NCBI GenBank assembly: GCA_963969365.1
Contig: OZ017751.1
Span: 1 to 64,000, forward strand
Origin: Asterochloris sp. CNOR1
Lineage: Eukaryota > Chlorophyta > Trebouxiophyceae > Trebouxiales > Trebouxiaceae
DNA length: 64,000 bases
Direction: 5' to 3'
Shown: piece after piece, positions 21,320 to 35,000 of the stretch
Numbering within the stretch: position 1 is the stretch's first letter
Layout: every line of letters begins with the position of its first letter
Notes under the pieces: generated by a model
The model's input: only the letters and a program-made list of their open reading frames with translations
What the model was told of the DNA's origin: nothing
The model's database searches: none
Made by a program: the position numbers and the translations under genes

Positions 21320-24300
21320 TGGGCCTGCCCAAGAAGGCTGAGGGCGGCAGCAAGAACAAGCCCAAAGGTGGCAAGGAGAAGGATGGCAAGTCAGAGGAAC
21401 CCATAGAGCCCCAGATCACAGTAAGAAACGCACTGCAAGTGGATGGACTACGCCTAGTGCATGTGTTGGCAAGAGCATCAGACATGCACAGCCTGCAGAC
21501 ACGTGCAGTGACGCTGTTCACTACGCTGCGGCACGGCCTTGTGCTCTTCAGCTGCATTGCGCTGTCTTTCATCTGGGCTGCAGAAGGCCAGCAAAGCACA
21601 GGCGTTCATGTATGCTGCTGCATGGTGCATGAGCCCCAGGTGTGGCCCACAATCAAGATTTTGCCTCGAAATCAGGTGGCTATCTGCTGCGGCATGGCAT
21701 GGTGCTGCCCTTTAGGACTGCAATGCCCAACCGTACTGCAGCAGGACTTACAGAACCCCTGGTGGTGCCCCCAGCGCAGCAGCTGCAGTGGCTTTGTGTT
21801 GACCAATTGGGCTGCAGTACAACTGACAGTAGCCACTCCCTCTGCAGCATGACTTCATGCAGCCCCAGGTGCTGCTACGGGAGCATGTGGCCAAGGTCAA
21901 GCCCTTTGGTAAAACTGTCCCCAAGGAGGACCGCCTGGACCTGCTCAGCATCCCTCTGAGTGAGCGCAGGCAGCAAGCAGCTGAAGTGGGCGCCGAGCAG
22001 CGCAAAGAGCAAGGTGGGCAGGCTGCATCTCAATGCTATCTTCCAGGCCTCTTCGACTGAAGCAGTGCTGCAGCTCTCTGGACAAGGTCAAGCTGCGGGC
22101 AGCGTGCCAGGCTGCAGAGCAAGGTGGGCAGGCTGCCTCCTGGACTGGCACCCTGTGCGGGCCAGGTGCAAGCAGCAGCTTCCCTCTGACTGCGATCTGA
22201 GCAGTGCAGGCCAGCTCCTGGCATGAGCGCCCTAATCACAATGTTCCAAAAGCAAGCCTGGGGCAGGCTTCACAGCGGCTGTGTGCTGTGCTTGGCGTGT
22301 GGCTGGATCGCAGCTTCTAGGTCTGGATGCCTGGCTTAGCTCTGGGTGCTTGGGGCCAGCCTGCGTGGGCACGAGGCTGGAGGCCTGCCACTGCAGCATG
22401 GCTCAGCTTGATGTGCTGGTGGTGCATTGGTAGCATGCAGCTTCTGGATGTGGGGCTCCACCTGAGGTGGCCATGGTACTTCTGTGGCTAGGCACCTGCC
22501 GCTGCAGCTTCCCTCGTCACAGTGTGCGTGCTGCTGCAGATGCTGAGCAGGCGGCCCGGCTGGCTGTGGGGCTGGCCCCGCTGTCTTACACCTACTGCCC
22601 CACTGTGGACGCGCTGCTCTCTGTGGGCATCCAGCGCCTGCAGCAGAACAAGACCTGGAGGCTGTGGAAGTGGCCGCCGGCGGCCAAGGAGTTCCTAAAA
22701 AGGCTGAGGAGTTCAGGTGAGGACAGCCACTTTCGCATGCTGTCCAAAGAGTTGCAGAGGATTCCATTGAGCCTGTGAGTAACACTCAAGGCCACTGGAG
22801 CAGTGGACGGCCTGCTGCTGGTCAGCTTGTGCGGGGCTAAGAGCTTCTGCAGTGCTGGGCACTGAGTGTGCACACCTTCTGGCCGTCTACTGCAAACCCT
22901 TTGCAACTACAACGGGGGCTGTGCGAGCTCTCCTGCGCGCAACCTGACATGCGCACTGTCCCAGAGGGCCTGACTGCTCAAGAATGCAAGGGACTGCCAG
23001 CGTTCTGGTGCACGGCTGTAAAGATACAGCAGTCAGCAGTCTGGCATTACATCACAAATTACAACTTACCATTCGTGGTCTGTGACAGGCAAGATAATGA
23101 GTCAGGTGACTGCTGGACTTTTTGATGCACAGCAGCTGTCGACGTATAACCAGCATTAGCAGACACACAAGGCCTCAGTGCTTTATGAATGTCCCACTTG
23201 TTGCCTGCCTGAGTGCTGCAGGCGGTGTGTGCAAAAGCACCTGTCTGCCTTCGATCATCTGGTCACGCCTCCAAGATTCTGCAGGTACAGAATATCTCAT
23301 CGCTGCGACTGCTGCCTAGTCAAGCTGCACCTTCCATGGGGGTAGCCTGACCCAGTACCCATTTGGCTGCGCTGCAGGGAGTACCTCGAGGAAGACTTGA
23401 TTGATGAAAGATTGCGCCATCTGCTGCCCCGCGACGAGGGGTGCTCGATTGAGCAGGCAGCAGCGCAGGCCCTACGCCTGCGCATGTGAGCCTGCCGTAC
23501 TTGACATGGGTATCTTGAGGCTGGGGATGGGTGGGGGACAGCAAGGGGTCCAGTGGCCAGCAGAGCAGGCGCTGCACCTTTGTATACAAACGCAGTGCGC
23601 ATGTGGGTGAGACCACGTGGGAATGGGCTTTCCCCTGACTTCAGCCTGGCGGTTGCAGTGCTGAGCCTGCTCGCCGCGGTGTCTTTGCTGCATACGCCAT
23701 TGGTGCCTGTGGGCTGCCAGTGAGGCATTGCAGGCTGTCAGCACTGCTTGCCTATGAGCTCCTGCACTAGCTTTCTATGGGGTCCATGGGGTGCTTTGTC
23801 ATAGTTGCAGATGTCCAGACATGCCTGCAGGCCTGCGCTGCTAAGTGCATGTGCAACATCAGACTCTGTAACAGCCCTCCTGCCCATTCATCAACTCTGC
23901 CGAGCGTCTGAAGCAAGTGCACATCTTCACTGCCAGGACACCAGCACATCACAGCTCTATGTGCTCAGCTCCTGCTTGCAGGATCAAGGTGTTGAAGCGT
24001 GTGGATGAACTCGGACACCAGCTGCAGGAGCAGCAGGTGGCCCAGCAGAATTTTGAGGCGGGTGCAACCCCGTGAGCGCAGCAGCCCCAAACCGCTGCAG
24101 GCTCTAGTGCGCAGCTGCATCCTGAAGCAGATGCACATCATCATGCGGGCCGTTGAGGATGAGCACGAGTACTTGTGAGTTGCAACAGCTAATTTAGCGA
24201 TCTGATGGATTTGTGCAGGCAACATCGCCAGCCAATTCTGCCCAAGTTCATCTGAACAGGCAGCACATGTACCTGTAGGGGCGGTCTTTCACTCTTGAAG

Positions 24301-24781
24301 TGCTTGCTTAGTTCTGGCCAGAATGCTGCGAACTCCTTCAATCAGCTTGTGAGGTGCTTGGCTGCCTCGACATTCACCGCCTTGGGAAACCTAGACTGCT
24401 GTGTGCTGGGGCTATACACTGCAAGATGAGGCTGGCTGATTGCTCCAGATGATACAAATGTGCAGGCAAGAGCTCTGGCTTGCTGGTCTGAAGTCGGCTT
24501 TGCCCGCATGCTGAGCAGCAGCACTGTTGATTCCCTCAGACCATAAGCTAGCAGCCCCTTGCCCCAAAACAGAACCTCGCATGCTGGCCAAGCTTGCGGG
24601 TGTGCAGTGCCAAGTCCAGCACAACAGTTCCTGCATCTGAATTTCCTTGTTGACCTTCTGTTTTGACCCAACTGCGAGGTGCACACCGTCCAGAAGATCA
24701 TGACAGCCCTCATCTGAGGGACAAGTCTGCCCACTCTGCCGTGAGGCAGTGCTTGCAACTGTCTCCAAGACATTCTGCTGA
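21320..24781 (+). CDS. Unrecognised Lys/Gly-rich N-terminus plus helical protein; partial paralogue, RING remnant at 3' end
   Basis: Exon 1 (21320-21421) starts MGLPKKAEGGSKNKPKGGKE. Exon 2 (about 21848-22014) contains LREHVAKVKPFGKTVPKEDR and RLDLLSIPLSERRQQAAEV. Exon 3 (about 22541-22778) contains TVDALLSVGIQRLQQNKTWR. Exon 4 (about 23378-23487) contains EYLEEDLIDERLRHLLPRDE. Later exons contain IKVLKRVDELGHQLQEQQ (about 23992-24046) and RSCILKQMHIIMRAVEDEHE (about 24110-24175). These join in phase. A final piece (about 24717-24781) reads VCPLCREAVLATVSKTFC and stop, matching only the last part of the RING exon at 42233-43078; the earlier zinc ligands are missing. Exons 1-2 and their intron are paralogous to 44523-45558. 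The NKTWRLWKW stretch weakly recalls plant DUF629-type inactive ubiquitin hydrolases. Whether this is a working short gene or a remnant is open. Confidence 0.55.
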
Positions 24782-26003
24782 GTGCTATACAGCTGATCAA
24801 TTGTAGACATGTCAGCATCAAATAAAGCGTTACCCAGAAGCAGTAGATGTGAATGCAACAAATCTGTAACAGCAAGCAGACTGCAGCTCCATGGCTCCTC
24901 AAGGCTGCAGCTCTGTGACTCGCAGAGCTCTGTGGCTTCCAGCCATCATCACACTAATACTGTACTTAGTGTGGCGCTCCTGCGCAGCATGCTTCAAATC
25001 AAGCAGGCTGTGGACATGTGCAAGACAACGCCAAGGGTGGTCGGAAGCAGGTTTGTCTTTAGTTATGTCCACTGGTAAGCTGTGCAAGCAGTAGCTGCCT
25101 CCTGCAAGACAAACTTGTATTCAAGCCTCTCGACACATTACACTAGCGGCTGCAAGGACATCCTGTGTAGTGTGCAAGCACACCAGGCCCATATTGTTGT
25201 GAGCGGCGTACAGCTTCAAAGCAGAAGGCTGCTCAGGACGACAGGGACTCAGGCTGCAGTGCAGTGAGGTGCCCTGCTGCAACCATTTGAGGTCGTGAGG
25301 CTGACATCTGGCTGCCAGGCAACGCCCAACACCAACAGCATGTGGAGGACTGGGATGCCTTTAGGTTCGCTGTTGATATCCTGCAACACCCAATCAGGGT
25401 GCGCTCATGATGCAGGGTGCGGGAAAGCCCATTGTATGCTCTGGCTTCCCAGACAGGGGAGCCATAAACAGAGCGTTGAGCACAAGAACATCTTGCCGCA
25501 TGCACGAATTGTGAGTGTAGAGTCTGCAGCGAACGTCCACACAGGACACACAAGCTACTTGAGGGGTGTGTTTTGGGCAGCCACAGGTGTCCAGCCCTGC
25601 AAACACAACATGGACACAGCAAAACTGGCCAGTATTACTGTTGCAGCCACTTTACTGCAGAGATGCTGCCCAGTAAGGTGCCTCTCAGCAAATCATTCTG
25701 TTTTGTGCAGTGCAGCCTCACCTTTGCTTGCACTGCCACATAACACATCCTCAGAGCAGGGTTGATCACTGCACAGGCGAACCATTCAAGGGTTCCGAAA
25801 GGTGCTGCCTCGACTGACAGCTGCAATTTTAGCTTCAGAGTTGCGGCCAGGAAGGAAAGCAGATACTCCCGTCCCTCCTTTTTACACTAGACAACTCGTC
25901 AACACTTGAGCTCCCTGCACCATTCCTGTTTATGTCCTGCCTTCTGATCTCGGGATGTTCAGTAAAACATCGATATAAGAGGGACACAGGGAGGCACGGT
26001 GCA
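24782..26003. other. Duplicated 3' flank (to ~25070), then no recognisable gene
   Basis: From the RING remnant's stop codon to about 25070 the sequence still resembles the 3' flank of the large RING gene (43079-43302): both contain ATG(T/C)CAG(C/T)AT..., a GGCTCCTC block and GCTGTG(G/A)A(C/G)ATGTGCAA. From there to 26003 I see no exon chain. Some open frames on both strands at 25290-25770 have no recognised motif. A TATA-like patch (CGATATAAG, about 25972-25980) lies about 25-30 bp before the ATG at 26004. Confidence 0.45.
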
Positions 26004-29000
26004 ATGGCATCCAATGGCAGCAAGGGCAGGTCCAAGGGGTCTGAGGCAGCCAGTGCAGATCCTGGAGGGCAAGCCTCAGCAGCTGCCAAGCCAGAGGACA
26101 CCGCACACAAGCTGTATAAGCAGCTCAAGAAGCGCATGGCTATTGCACAGATGGTACCTGAAGCTGACAAGCTGGTGAGCGCTTAGCACCGCTGATTGGT
26201 TGCCCTGGCGCACGATCCACTGGCAGACCATAAGGCATACACATGTGTGCCTCGTGGTGCTTTTGTGATCCAAAGCTTGCACCAGCAAGGGGCCAATGCA
26301 GGCACCGCAGCTGCAGCGCATTGTACGCTCGTTGTGGGGCATCATGGCGTGCCTCACATCGGACAGGGAGACACAACAGATGCAAACAGCTTACTGTGTC
26401 TGAGCTTGTCCCTTGCTGGCCCCTGCAGGTGGAGCACTCTCCCAACGCGCTATCCTACCAGATCCGTGCAAAGCTGGCCTTTGCTCAGTTGTTAGAGACA
26501 GCCGTGCAGCGCGCCATCACCTTCAAGGCCCAACCGGGGAAGCGTGACTCAGAGCGCATCAATGCGCTGGCCAGTGCGCAGTTCACTGAGGCCCACAGGC
26601 TCACAGAGCATGCTCTGAAGGGCGCCGATGACCATGCCTCCCTGATCTGCCTGACCCATTACATCGCGGCATCGCTGCTGATGAAGATCAAGCTGGCAAC
26701 TGTCTGCAACAATGTCCAGCGCATCATGGAGAAGTACAGGGACCCTGACCTGTGGCTGGACCCCCAGCAGGAGGGTTTTGAGAAGGTGTCCACCAGGCTC
26801 AAGCATGTTCCCGGCTGAGTCAGCCTCACATGCAGTGAAGAATGCCACAGCCCTAGAGTGGTGACCTGAGCTGCCATGCTTGGCTGCATTCCAGCTACCC
26901 CACAGTGCGCTGCTGGCTGGAGACAAGCAGCCTTCTTGCCTGTGGCACGTGTCTATGAAGATGCTGTTGTGGCTGGATGACAGCATTTGTCAGGGCTGAC
27001 ACCCAGGTTCTCCCTGTTCCCTGCAGGACCCTGCCAAGGCGCCCAAGATTGAGGAGGCAAAAGGGGCTGAGCCCAGGATGAGGAAGGTCGCCCTCCTCGT
27101 CAAGCTGATGAAGCTGATGCAGGAGACGAAAAAATGGGCACGCTATGAGGTGCGCAGGGGCCCAGGCTGGGCAGCTGCATGGCTTGGTGGCAGGCCATCC
27201 CTCGATGCACTTCTGCTGTGCCCATAGCTTCTGCACTCACTTGCCTTCCTCCGCTATGCCCCTGGCGTAAAAGCCAGCATGGCTGCATGACTGCAGGCAG
27301 AGATGACTTTTGCACTCCTGTTCCTGCTTATTGCTGCACTTCACAGTTTGAGAGTACCTCGCCAACTCCAAGTTTGCATGGCTTGCGCCGGAGCAGGGGC
27401 AGCTGTCTGGCAAGCTTGCCACACTCAGGAGATGGCTGGCTGTAAGCAGCAGTTCAGGGGCAGCTGCCATCCTCGATGGCCTCCACCTTGAGAGTAGAGC
27501 CTTGCCATGAGCCAGAGGGGCTACTTACTTAGCTACTGCACTGGGGAAAGGAGCACCTTCTGGACACAGTAGGCAACGGCAGATGCGTTGTCTGGCCTGC
27601 AGGACAGTATTCAGATGGAGGTCCTGCCAGGCGACATCAGGCGGCTGACAAAGGAGCTGCTACACAGCGACCTCCTGGCCGACTTCCAGGTCAAGATGAT
27701 TCAGGAGTGGCACGACGAGTGTATGGCTCAGCCCCACATGCGCCACACGGCGCAGGCTGCACACCTGCACAACATCGGTCCCAACCTCATTGGGTCAGAG
27801 CAACTCCTGTGGGAACCCCCTGACTCTGTGGACCTGATCAGCAGAGGAAACATGGCCCAGGCGGTGAGCCTTTGGTGTCTTTTGGTGTCACGTCATCAAC
27901 TCCAAGCGATCACAGTAGGGCCCTCAGGCAGCCCTGTTACATGAGCACCCTGCGTCTGCGGAAGCTCACAGGCAGACCGGGCGTTTGGGCCAGACGCTGA
28001 GGCCTGCACAGCTGGCATAGTGGCATGGCACAGCCCAGCTTGCCAGACTGCTGAGAGCCGTTTGGCAAAGGCAATAAGGAACAGATGCTGAAGCCACTGC
28101 ACTGTATCCACCTCATGATCTGCTTGTTCATGAAGATTGTGAAGGAGACTCTTGCAAGTGGGAGTGCAGTTGCTGCCCTTAGTGCTGCGGATTGGTATGA
28201 GCACGGTACAAGGCAAGATGCAGCAGTGGCAACTCTTGTCCCCAGCACAAGTTGTGTATGTTACTGCAGGTTCATGTCAGGAATGCGGAGGAGGAGGGGA
28301 TGCAGCAGTGGCGCTTCCTTGCCCAGCGCGACCATCAATGTGAGGAGCAGCAGCGGCGACAACGGGAGCGGCTTGTTGCGGTGCGTGTAGGGGTGGTTGT
28401 TTGGCGTGGCAATGCTATCATGAGCCACACTTGCAGTAGTGGTTGTGGTGACTGTCAATTGCACTTTGCATCTGTGCATGTGTCGATGGTGGCAGGCTGG
28501 GGTCCTGACTCTCCATGCCGCCATTGGCTGCAGCTTTGCAGCTCTGCAGCCGGACTGCAGCACTTCGATTTGGGGCAGCTGTGGTGTATCAAGTAGACTG
28601 CCTTGTACAAACTGCATGGGCTTTGACTACCACAGCTGAGTAGGTTTGTTAGCAGGCCCCAGTCCAACAAGCATCATGCTTACTCCCAGCTCCAGTGCAA
28701 GTTGAGCTGAACCCAGCCTACCGCCTGGCTCACGCACCCTCATTGCAGAGAAAATATCCTCCTGACATCTTCTGCCTGCTGCATTGCAGCCTGCTCCTGT
28801 TTTATCACTGCAGGCTCAGTTGAAGGCTGTAGAGCAGCGTGACAGGCAGCGCGAGCAGCGCGTCCAGCATGAGATTAGCCAGGTGAGGGTTGAAGCCTGT
28901 CACCTGACTTCCCAAATTGTTGATAACATGCCTGTGCAGCCACTCACTGCTGCAGGGCTGGAGTTGTGCAGGGCTGCGCTGCGCCAGACTTTGCTAGGCA

Positions 29001-32000
29001 ATCTTCTGGCGCAGGGCTCAGCAAATTCAGCCTTGCTTTTGTGCAAGCTTGATCAACTGTGTATTGTCATATATTGATCAACAGCATTGCAATCCCATCT
29101 GCGCGGTCAGCAGTCACGAGCTCCATCAGCATCAGCCCACTAATCTGCCTTGCAGTCCAAGGAGTTTGTTTCGGATGTTGCTATGAGGGGTGGCAAAAAG
29201 GTGAGGGTGCTAAGCTGCCATGGCTTAGTCTTGCATGTTGCTGCAGCAGCTCTGCTTGCTGCATGCTAGCCTCTCATGCACACCGCTGCAGAGCCACAGC
29301 CTTTGGTTGACTCCTGGTGGCCAGGCCGCCGTAAGCGCCACATGGTGCTTTGCTCTGCATACCTTGCCAGGGGGTGTCTTGCCTCTGCAACCAACCTTGA
29401 CCATGAGGCATGCACAGGCAGGGCTGCACCTCCTATCTCTGCTGGTCAGAGTGACAAACAGGTGGCAAGTTGGCAGTTGCACATGTCTGACAACTGGGCC
29501 GGCAAGCAACAGCACCAGCGCACATCCGACGGTGTTTGTCAAGCACATGCTGCTCTGACCCTCATCTGCGGTCTTGCCCAGCCAGCAGCTGCAGGAGCAG
29601 GACGTAGCCACATCAGCATATTGCCCTGAGCGGCCACAACACACGTGGGTACTAGGCCTCCTCTTCCCTGCTGCCCAAGCACTCACTCAGCTGCTCTGCA
29701 GGGGGAGGAGCGCCTCAGAGCGCTGGGTGAGATGTGTAAGGTCTCCCTTGAGGAGGTCAAACACGCCCTGCCCAGAGTTCGCAAGGACCACAAGATGATG
29801 GAAGGGCGCAGCTGGGACGCTCAGGAGGCAGCTGTATATGACGACGAGACTGAAATGGTGAGCACTGGGGCTAAGCGGCTAGCTAGGCGTGACCAGCAGG
29901 CCTGGCCAGAAGGCTCTGGAGGGCTGTCCTTGGGCTGAACAACACAAGCCTACAGGAGGCTTTGCAAGCTCGAGGGAGGGTGTATGCTGGCTTGCCTACA
30001 ACCCCAGCCTACACACCCTGCTGCACCAGGCCCTGCATGGTGAGCAAGGCTGCATGTGTGCCGCTGCTGCAGCCACTTGGTGCACTCAGTGAGCTTGCTA
30101 GCGAGTAAGAGCCAGGCTGTTTCAACTGGCCGTTACACTTGTGATGAGCATTAGCCAGCTGCTGTTGCTTGTTGTGCCAGGCAGGTGCAGTACGCTGTCT
30201 TTCTGTGCCACAGTATGTAAGGACGCTGGAGCACATTGACGCCACCCCCACGTCTGGGATGAAGAGCATGGTGGTGTGGATGCTGGAGCCAGACAGCCCT
30301 CACGGCCAAGCAAAGCGCGGCTTTGTCAAAGCTGAGGCTCTAAAGCTGCTGAAGACAAAGGTGGTTGAACTGGGTGTTGACCAGGTGACCCTGCAGCATC
30401 AGCAATGAACTGCTCAAACTCCACGATTGGCATGTCATCTCCTTCAGCCAGCAGTCCTGGCTTTGTCTCATGGGCCGAGACGCCTGGCCGACTGGCTGAG
30501 GCCCTGTGTGACTGTGAGTTGCCTGGTGAAAGCAATGAGCGCATCACTGCGATAAGCTGTTGCTGCCAGCAGGGCAGACATCAGACGCGCCGCACTCATC
30601 CGACTCATTCAGCTGTAGTGCAATGCTGCTGTTGGCTAAATTCAGCTTGCAATATGCTGTCTGTGGTCGCGACTAAACATGGTCTTCTTGCTGTGCAGCT
30701 GCCCACCCGTTTGATGCACTTTATCCCTGATATTGGCATGCCAGATGGCGGCTTGGTGAGGAACCTTCTCTGGAAGTCTCCTCAGATTGAGCAGGTAAGC
30801 GGCCTGGGTGCGTCTGGCACAGCGTATCACTGTGAGATTTACCTGCAGGAAAGGCTATCTGTTGCTGTCCCCTTCAAACTGCAATGTTGCCCTACAACAA
30901 GACAAACTGGACCATGACATGCTTCCTTGCTTGCCGATTGGGTGCTGCTGCACACCAGTGAAGTGCTGGCGTGAGCTCACAGTGCAGGGCTGTTGAGCAT
31001 CCTGCAATGGGTTTCGTGCAGGGTTTTTGAGGCAAGTTACTCGGACTGCATGCCCAGACAGGCTACATAGGGTTGCTTTGCCATCCAATAGGAGCCGCAA
31101 AGCTGCTGCAGAGAGCTCAAAGTGACACCCCTTGTGCATTTTCTGAAGCTGGTCTGAATGCATCTATGTGCACCTCGCAGACCTGGAGCTGTCCTGCTCT
31201 GATAGGGATGCGTGTTTCAAATCCTGTTCTCACCAATGTTGCGCACTATGCCTGATGCAGGCTGCAACTAAGATTATGCATGGCATAATCTGGAAGGAAT
31301 GTCTGCCCCACATGCCAGGAATCAGATCCCCACAGCCTGCTGTGTACCTGTGCGTCTACAACGTGGCCTCTGATCACGCGGTGCATTGCAGGCCTGGGAG
31401 GGAAAGATGACCTGCTGGACGCTCTCTGAGAGGGATGAGGACACCACAGCCGTCAAATTCAACCCAGACGTCCCTCCTACAATGTCAGTGCTGGAGGAGG
31501 GCAACCTAGAGGCCCTGGAGAAGGATCTGAAGAAGAGCAACAAGGAAAGGTGGGCATGGAGGTACCGCCACTGCAGAGCAAGATGGACACCAACCAGGGA
31601 CAGTAAGTTTTGAGGCCCTGCTAGGGCTGATATGCTTATGGTCCATGCAACAACGCTTTTGCCAGAACTCCAGGTTGGAGTAGCACCACCTGGAGACAGC
31701 TGCCCTCGAGCCAAAGCGGCCGTGTCCAGTGTCACGGTCTGCAAACAGACTGGACCAGAAAAGTTGGACATTGTGCTCAACTCAGGCAATAGCAGCAGTG
31801 CGCAATTTTAAATGAGGCAGACGCACAAGGTCCAGACTGTAACCTGCCGGCACATTACCTTCGCAGCTGTGGCCTCAGCATGAGATAGTTGGGCCGCCTG
31901 GTACAGAGGTGGTTCAGACCTGCACCTTGCAGCCTGCTGGGTTAGGTCAAGCTGGGAAGGCACTCCTCCAGCATCCATTGTGTGTGTTGCATCTCTGTGC

Positions 32001-35000
32001 GCGGTCAAATTGCTGAGCTGCGCAGCCGTCATCTCAAGCAATCAGCTATTCTAGTTTGCTGCAACATTGTGTCAGCAAGTAAATTGACTGGTCATAATTG
32101 CCTGACATTGCACTGCCCAGAGCAACCTGTGCCTCTATATTCAAGCTGTGCAGGCAGATGCAATTGGCATGGCTGCCAGGTGCCGCAGTGCTTGGACACT
32201 GGATTGCAGCCTTCCTTGGGGTGTAGCTGATGCAATTCAAGTCCAGCCATACATTGGTTTCCGCTGCCACTATCAATACAGGGCCACCCGGTGATTTCTC
32301 TGCCCCTGCCGTTGTAGGGCACGCTCCCTGATGCAACTCCCAGAGGGCCTGCGCTCACTGCTTCATAAGCGCAATGGGCGCAAGCACCTCAACACGTCCC
32401 AGGAGAGCGATGGCAACATCTAGTGCGTCGTCCCTGTGCAGTTGGCTGCGCACCAGCTCCACGTGGCGCTTCTGACATTGTCCTGGGGGCCCCTCTGGGA
32501 ATTTCGCCCATGTTCTGCGGCTATGATTAGGACATTGTCACAGGGCCACGTGGAGCTGGTGTGCATGTTAGGACATCTCTCCACCTATATTGCCAGACCT
32601 GTCTGCAAGTCTGCTTACAAAATGAGCAGCTCATTTATGCAACTGGGGCTCACTGACAGGCAGGACCCTAATGCCAGCAGGCTTGTCGATGTAGCCAGCT
32701 GTCTTTTGACAAGACTATCTCAAATGCCAGACCGTGACAGCACAGCAGTTGCTGCTGCAGTGAGGTGAAGCTCCAAAATGGACGGGTCACGCATGACCTC
32801 GAGGCGTACGTGGAGCTGGCCATGAAAGCCACCTACCTTGGTGAGTGCTTTGATGGCGGCCAGCTGTGTCAAAGCATGTCGTGGAGGTGCTGGAGGCTGC
32901 TCTTGGCTGTCAAGTGCTCTGCTGTCAGGGTGAGTGTGTCAGTTCTGCCGGATGATTCTGTGCAGCAGCCTCTTCGCAGCATGCAGGCAGGCTGCCGACA
33001 TCAGAGACCAGCTGACAGCAACCATAATTGTTCTTAGTCTTGTACTGTCATGCAGGTGTGGCGCAGCTTCCAGGACCTAAAGGAGACCCCAGGCTTCTGT
33101 GCTGCCTTGAGTCTGAGATGTTTGCCATGATGACAGTCCGCACAGTGAGTGGATGGGAAGAGGGGCAGCTTGCGTGCAGGCTCAGTGACCTGAGTCACGT
33201 GTCCACTCTGCGTGTGCGCACACCAAGTGCTCACCAAATTCAGTCAGAGTACATATGGGGGGTCCTTGATGCCCACTCCTCCTGGCTAGGGCAGGCCAGG
33301 GCTGCCTGTGAGGGAGGTGGTCACAGTGCACCTGGGTACTGCATTCCAGTCAAAGCTGCAACCTGAAATGAATTGCCTCTCCATGTGCAGCACCATGACC
33401 AGTAGCACCATGCTGTTGTGCCAGGCCAGGCTGCAAGTTCACATCCTGCTCTTGTGGCTGCTGCTCCCCTTGCTTGATGTTTCTGGCAAATTTGCAACCT
33501 GTCCTGAAGGCCCACAACTGTGCCCCTGCTGCAGTCTCTCAGCTGGCCTTCCTTCTTGACTGCAATTGCAAGGAGGTAATGTGTACAACGACATGCTCCC
33601 TTCGCCTGGCGGTACATCACCACCCACAGCTGTGCCGTGCGCCTCTCATCTCTTTCTCCTGCTGTGGATGCAGCTGCAGAAGTTGGACGTGTATGCAGAC
33701 CTGAAGGAATTCCTGGCAGTCCGCGGCTTTGCCTTCATGAAGAGCCAGCAGCTCCTGGAGCTGTACTTTGCCTTGCCTGAGGAGGAGCGAGTGATGAGCA
33801 AGCTCAGGGCGGCTGAGCTGATGCGGGAGCACGACGAGTGGCAGCTGGTGCAGTGTGAGAACCCCAGCAAGAAGCGGCAGGCAAGTTCTTGAGACCAATC
33901 TGTGGTATTTGAGGCTCTGGTATGAGGGTAGGCTTGCATGTGAGCTTTTCAGGCAGACATGGCAGGCAGACTGAGACCTGTCTTGAAGGGCAGGGCAATG
34001 TGCTGTGGGCATCACTAGTTTTCGTGAGCTTGAGCGGTGTCTTGTAGCCCTCATGGCACTGTGCCACTTGGAGCCGGGCCTGGAGGGCATGATGCTGTCC
34101 CGTCAAGTACCCTGTCAGACTGAGTTGTGACTTCTGGGAACAGCAAGTGTTTGTGAACTTCCTGCAAGCTATGTGGTTGCACCATGCCTGACAGTGGCCT
34201 GAGGCTTGCCAGCGGCTGTCGTCACCACCCTGTGTTCAATGCTGTTGAGGACTGGCCCCGCTGGCGCTGCAGGGTGCTGTCAACAGCCATGCCCCTGCTT
34301 GCTGAGGCGGCTGCCTTGCTCTGTGGCTCTGCTTCATATGCAGGGCTTGTAGGCTGCAGACTTGTCCTGGTTCACAGGCAGCGTGCAGCTCAGACAACAC
34401 CGCGTCTGCTAAACGCTTATGGCAACTCAGTGCTACCTCCTCACCATGTTGCCTGCCTAACAGCAGGGAGAGACCTGCGATGTTTTGACCCAAGAAATTC
34501 TTCTTGTTGAGGAGGAAGTGAGCATGCGAGCCCCTGCTTGCTGACATGGCAGCCTTGCTGAGTGGCACTGCTGTGTTGCAGGGCTCCAGGTCAACAGCCA
34601 CCACGCGCAGGCGGCAGCTCAGCAAAGACCCCCGCAGCCTGGTGGGGAGCTCAACCAATCAGGCAGACTCCCGCATGATAAACCACTCCCTGGAGGCTGA
34701 CAATGACGCGTCCGACAGCAATGATGCATCTGAATTTGAGAAAGCTGGGAGCAGCCTGCAGGACCACAGCTTGTGAGTCCCAAGGGCTGCTGCTCCTCCT
34801 CAGCAAGTGCAATTAAGACCGCTTGATGTCCTGTTGATGGCGCTGAAGCATCTTAACGGCAGGAGCTGGGTTGCTGGGGGTTTTGCCAGCCTTCTGAGGT
34901 TCTGACTCTCTGGTTCCCTTACAATGCGTCTGGCTCTTGAGACGACTACCGCTTGATTGTTGGGGAGGAAGAGGTCGTCAAGCATGGCAAGGCTGCCTGA

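Noticed and set aside
25290-25770. Possible exons or transposase remnant on either strand
   Set aside because: Open stretches exist, but no catalytic motif, no terminal repeats and no in-phase splice partners were found.
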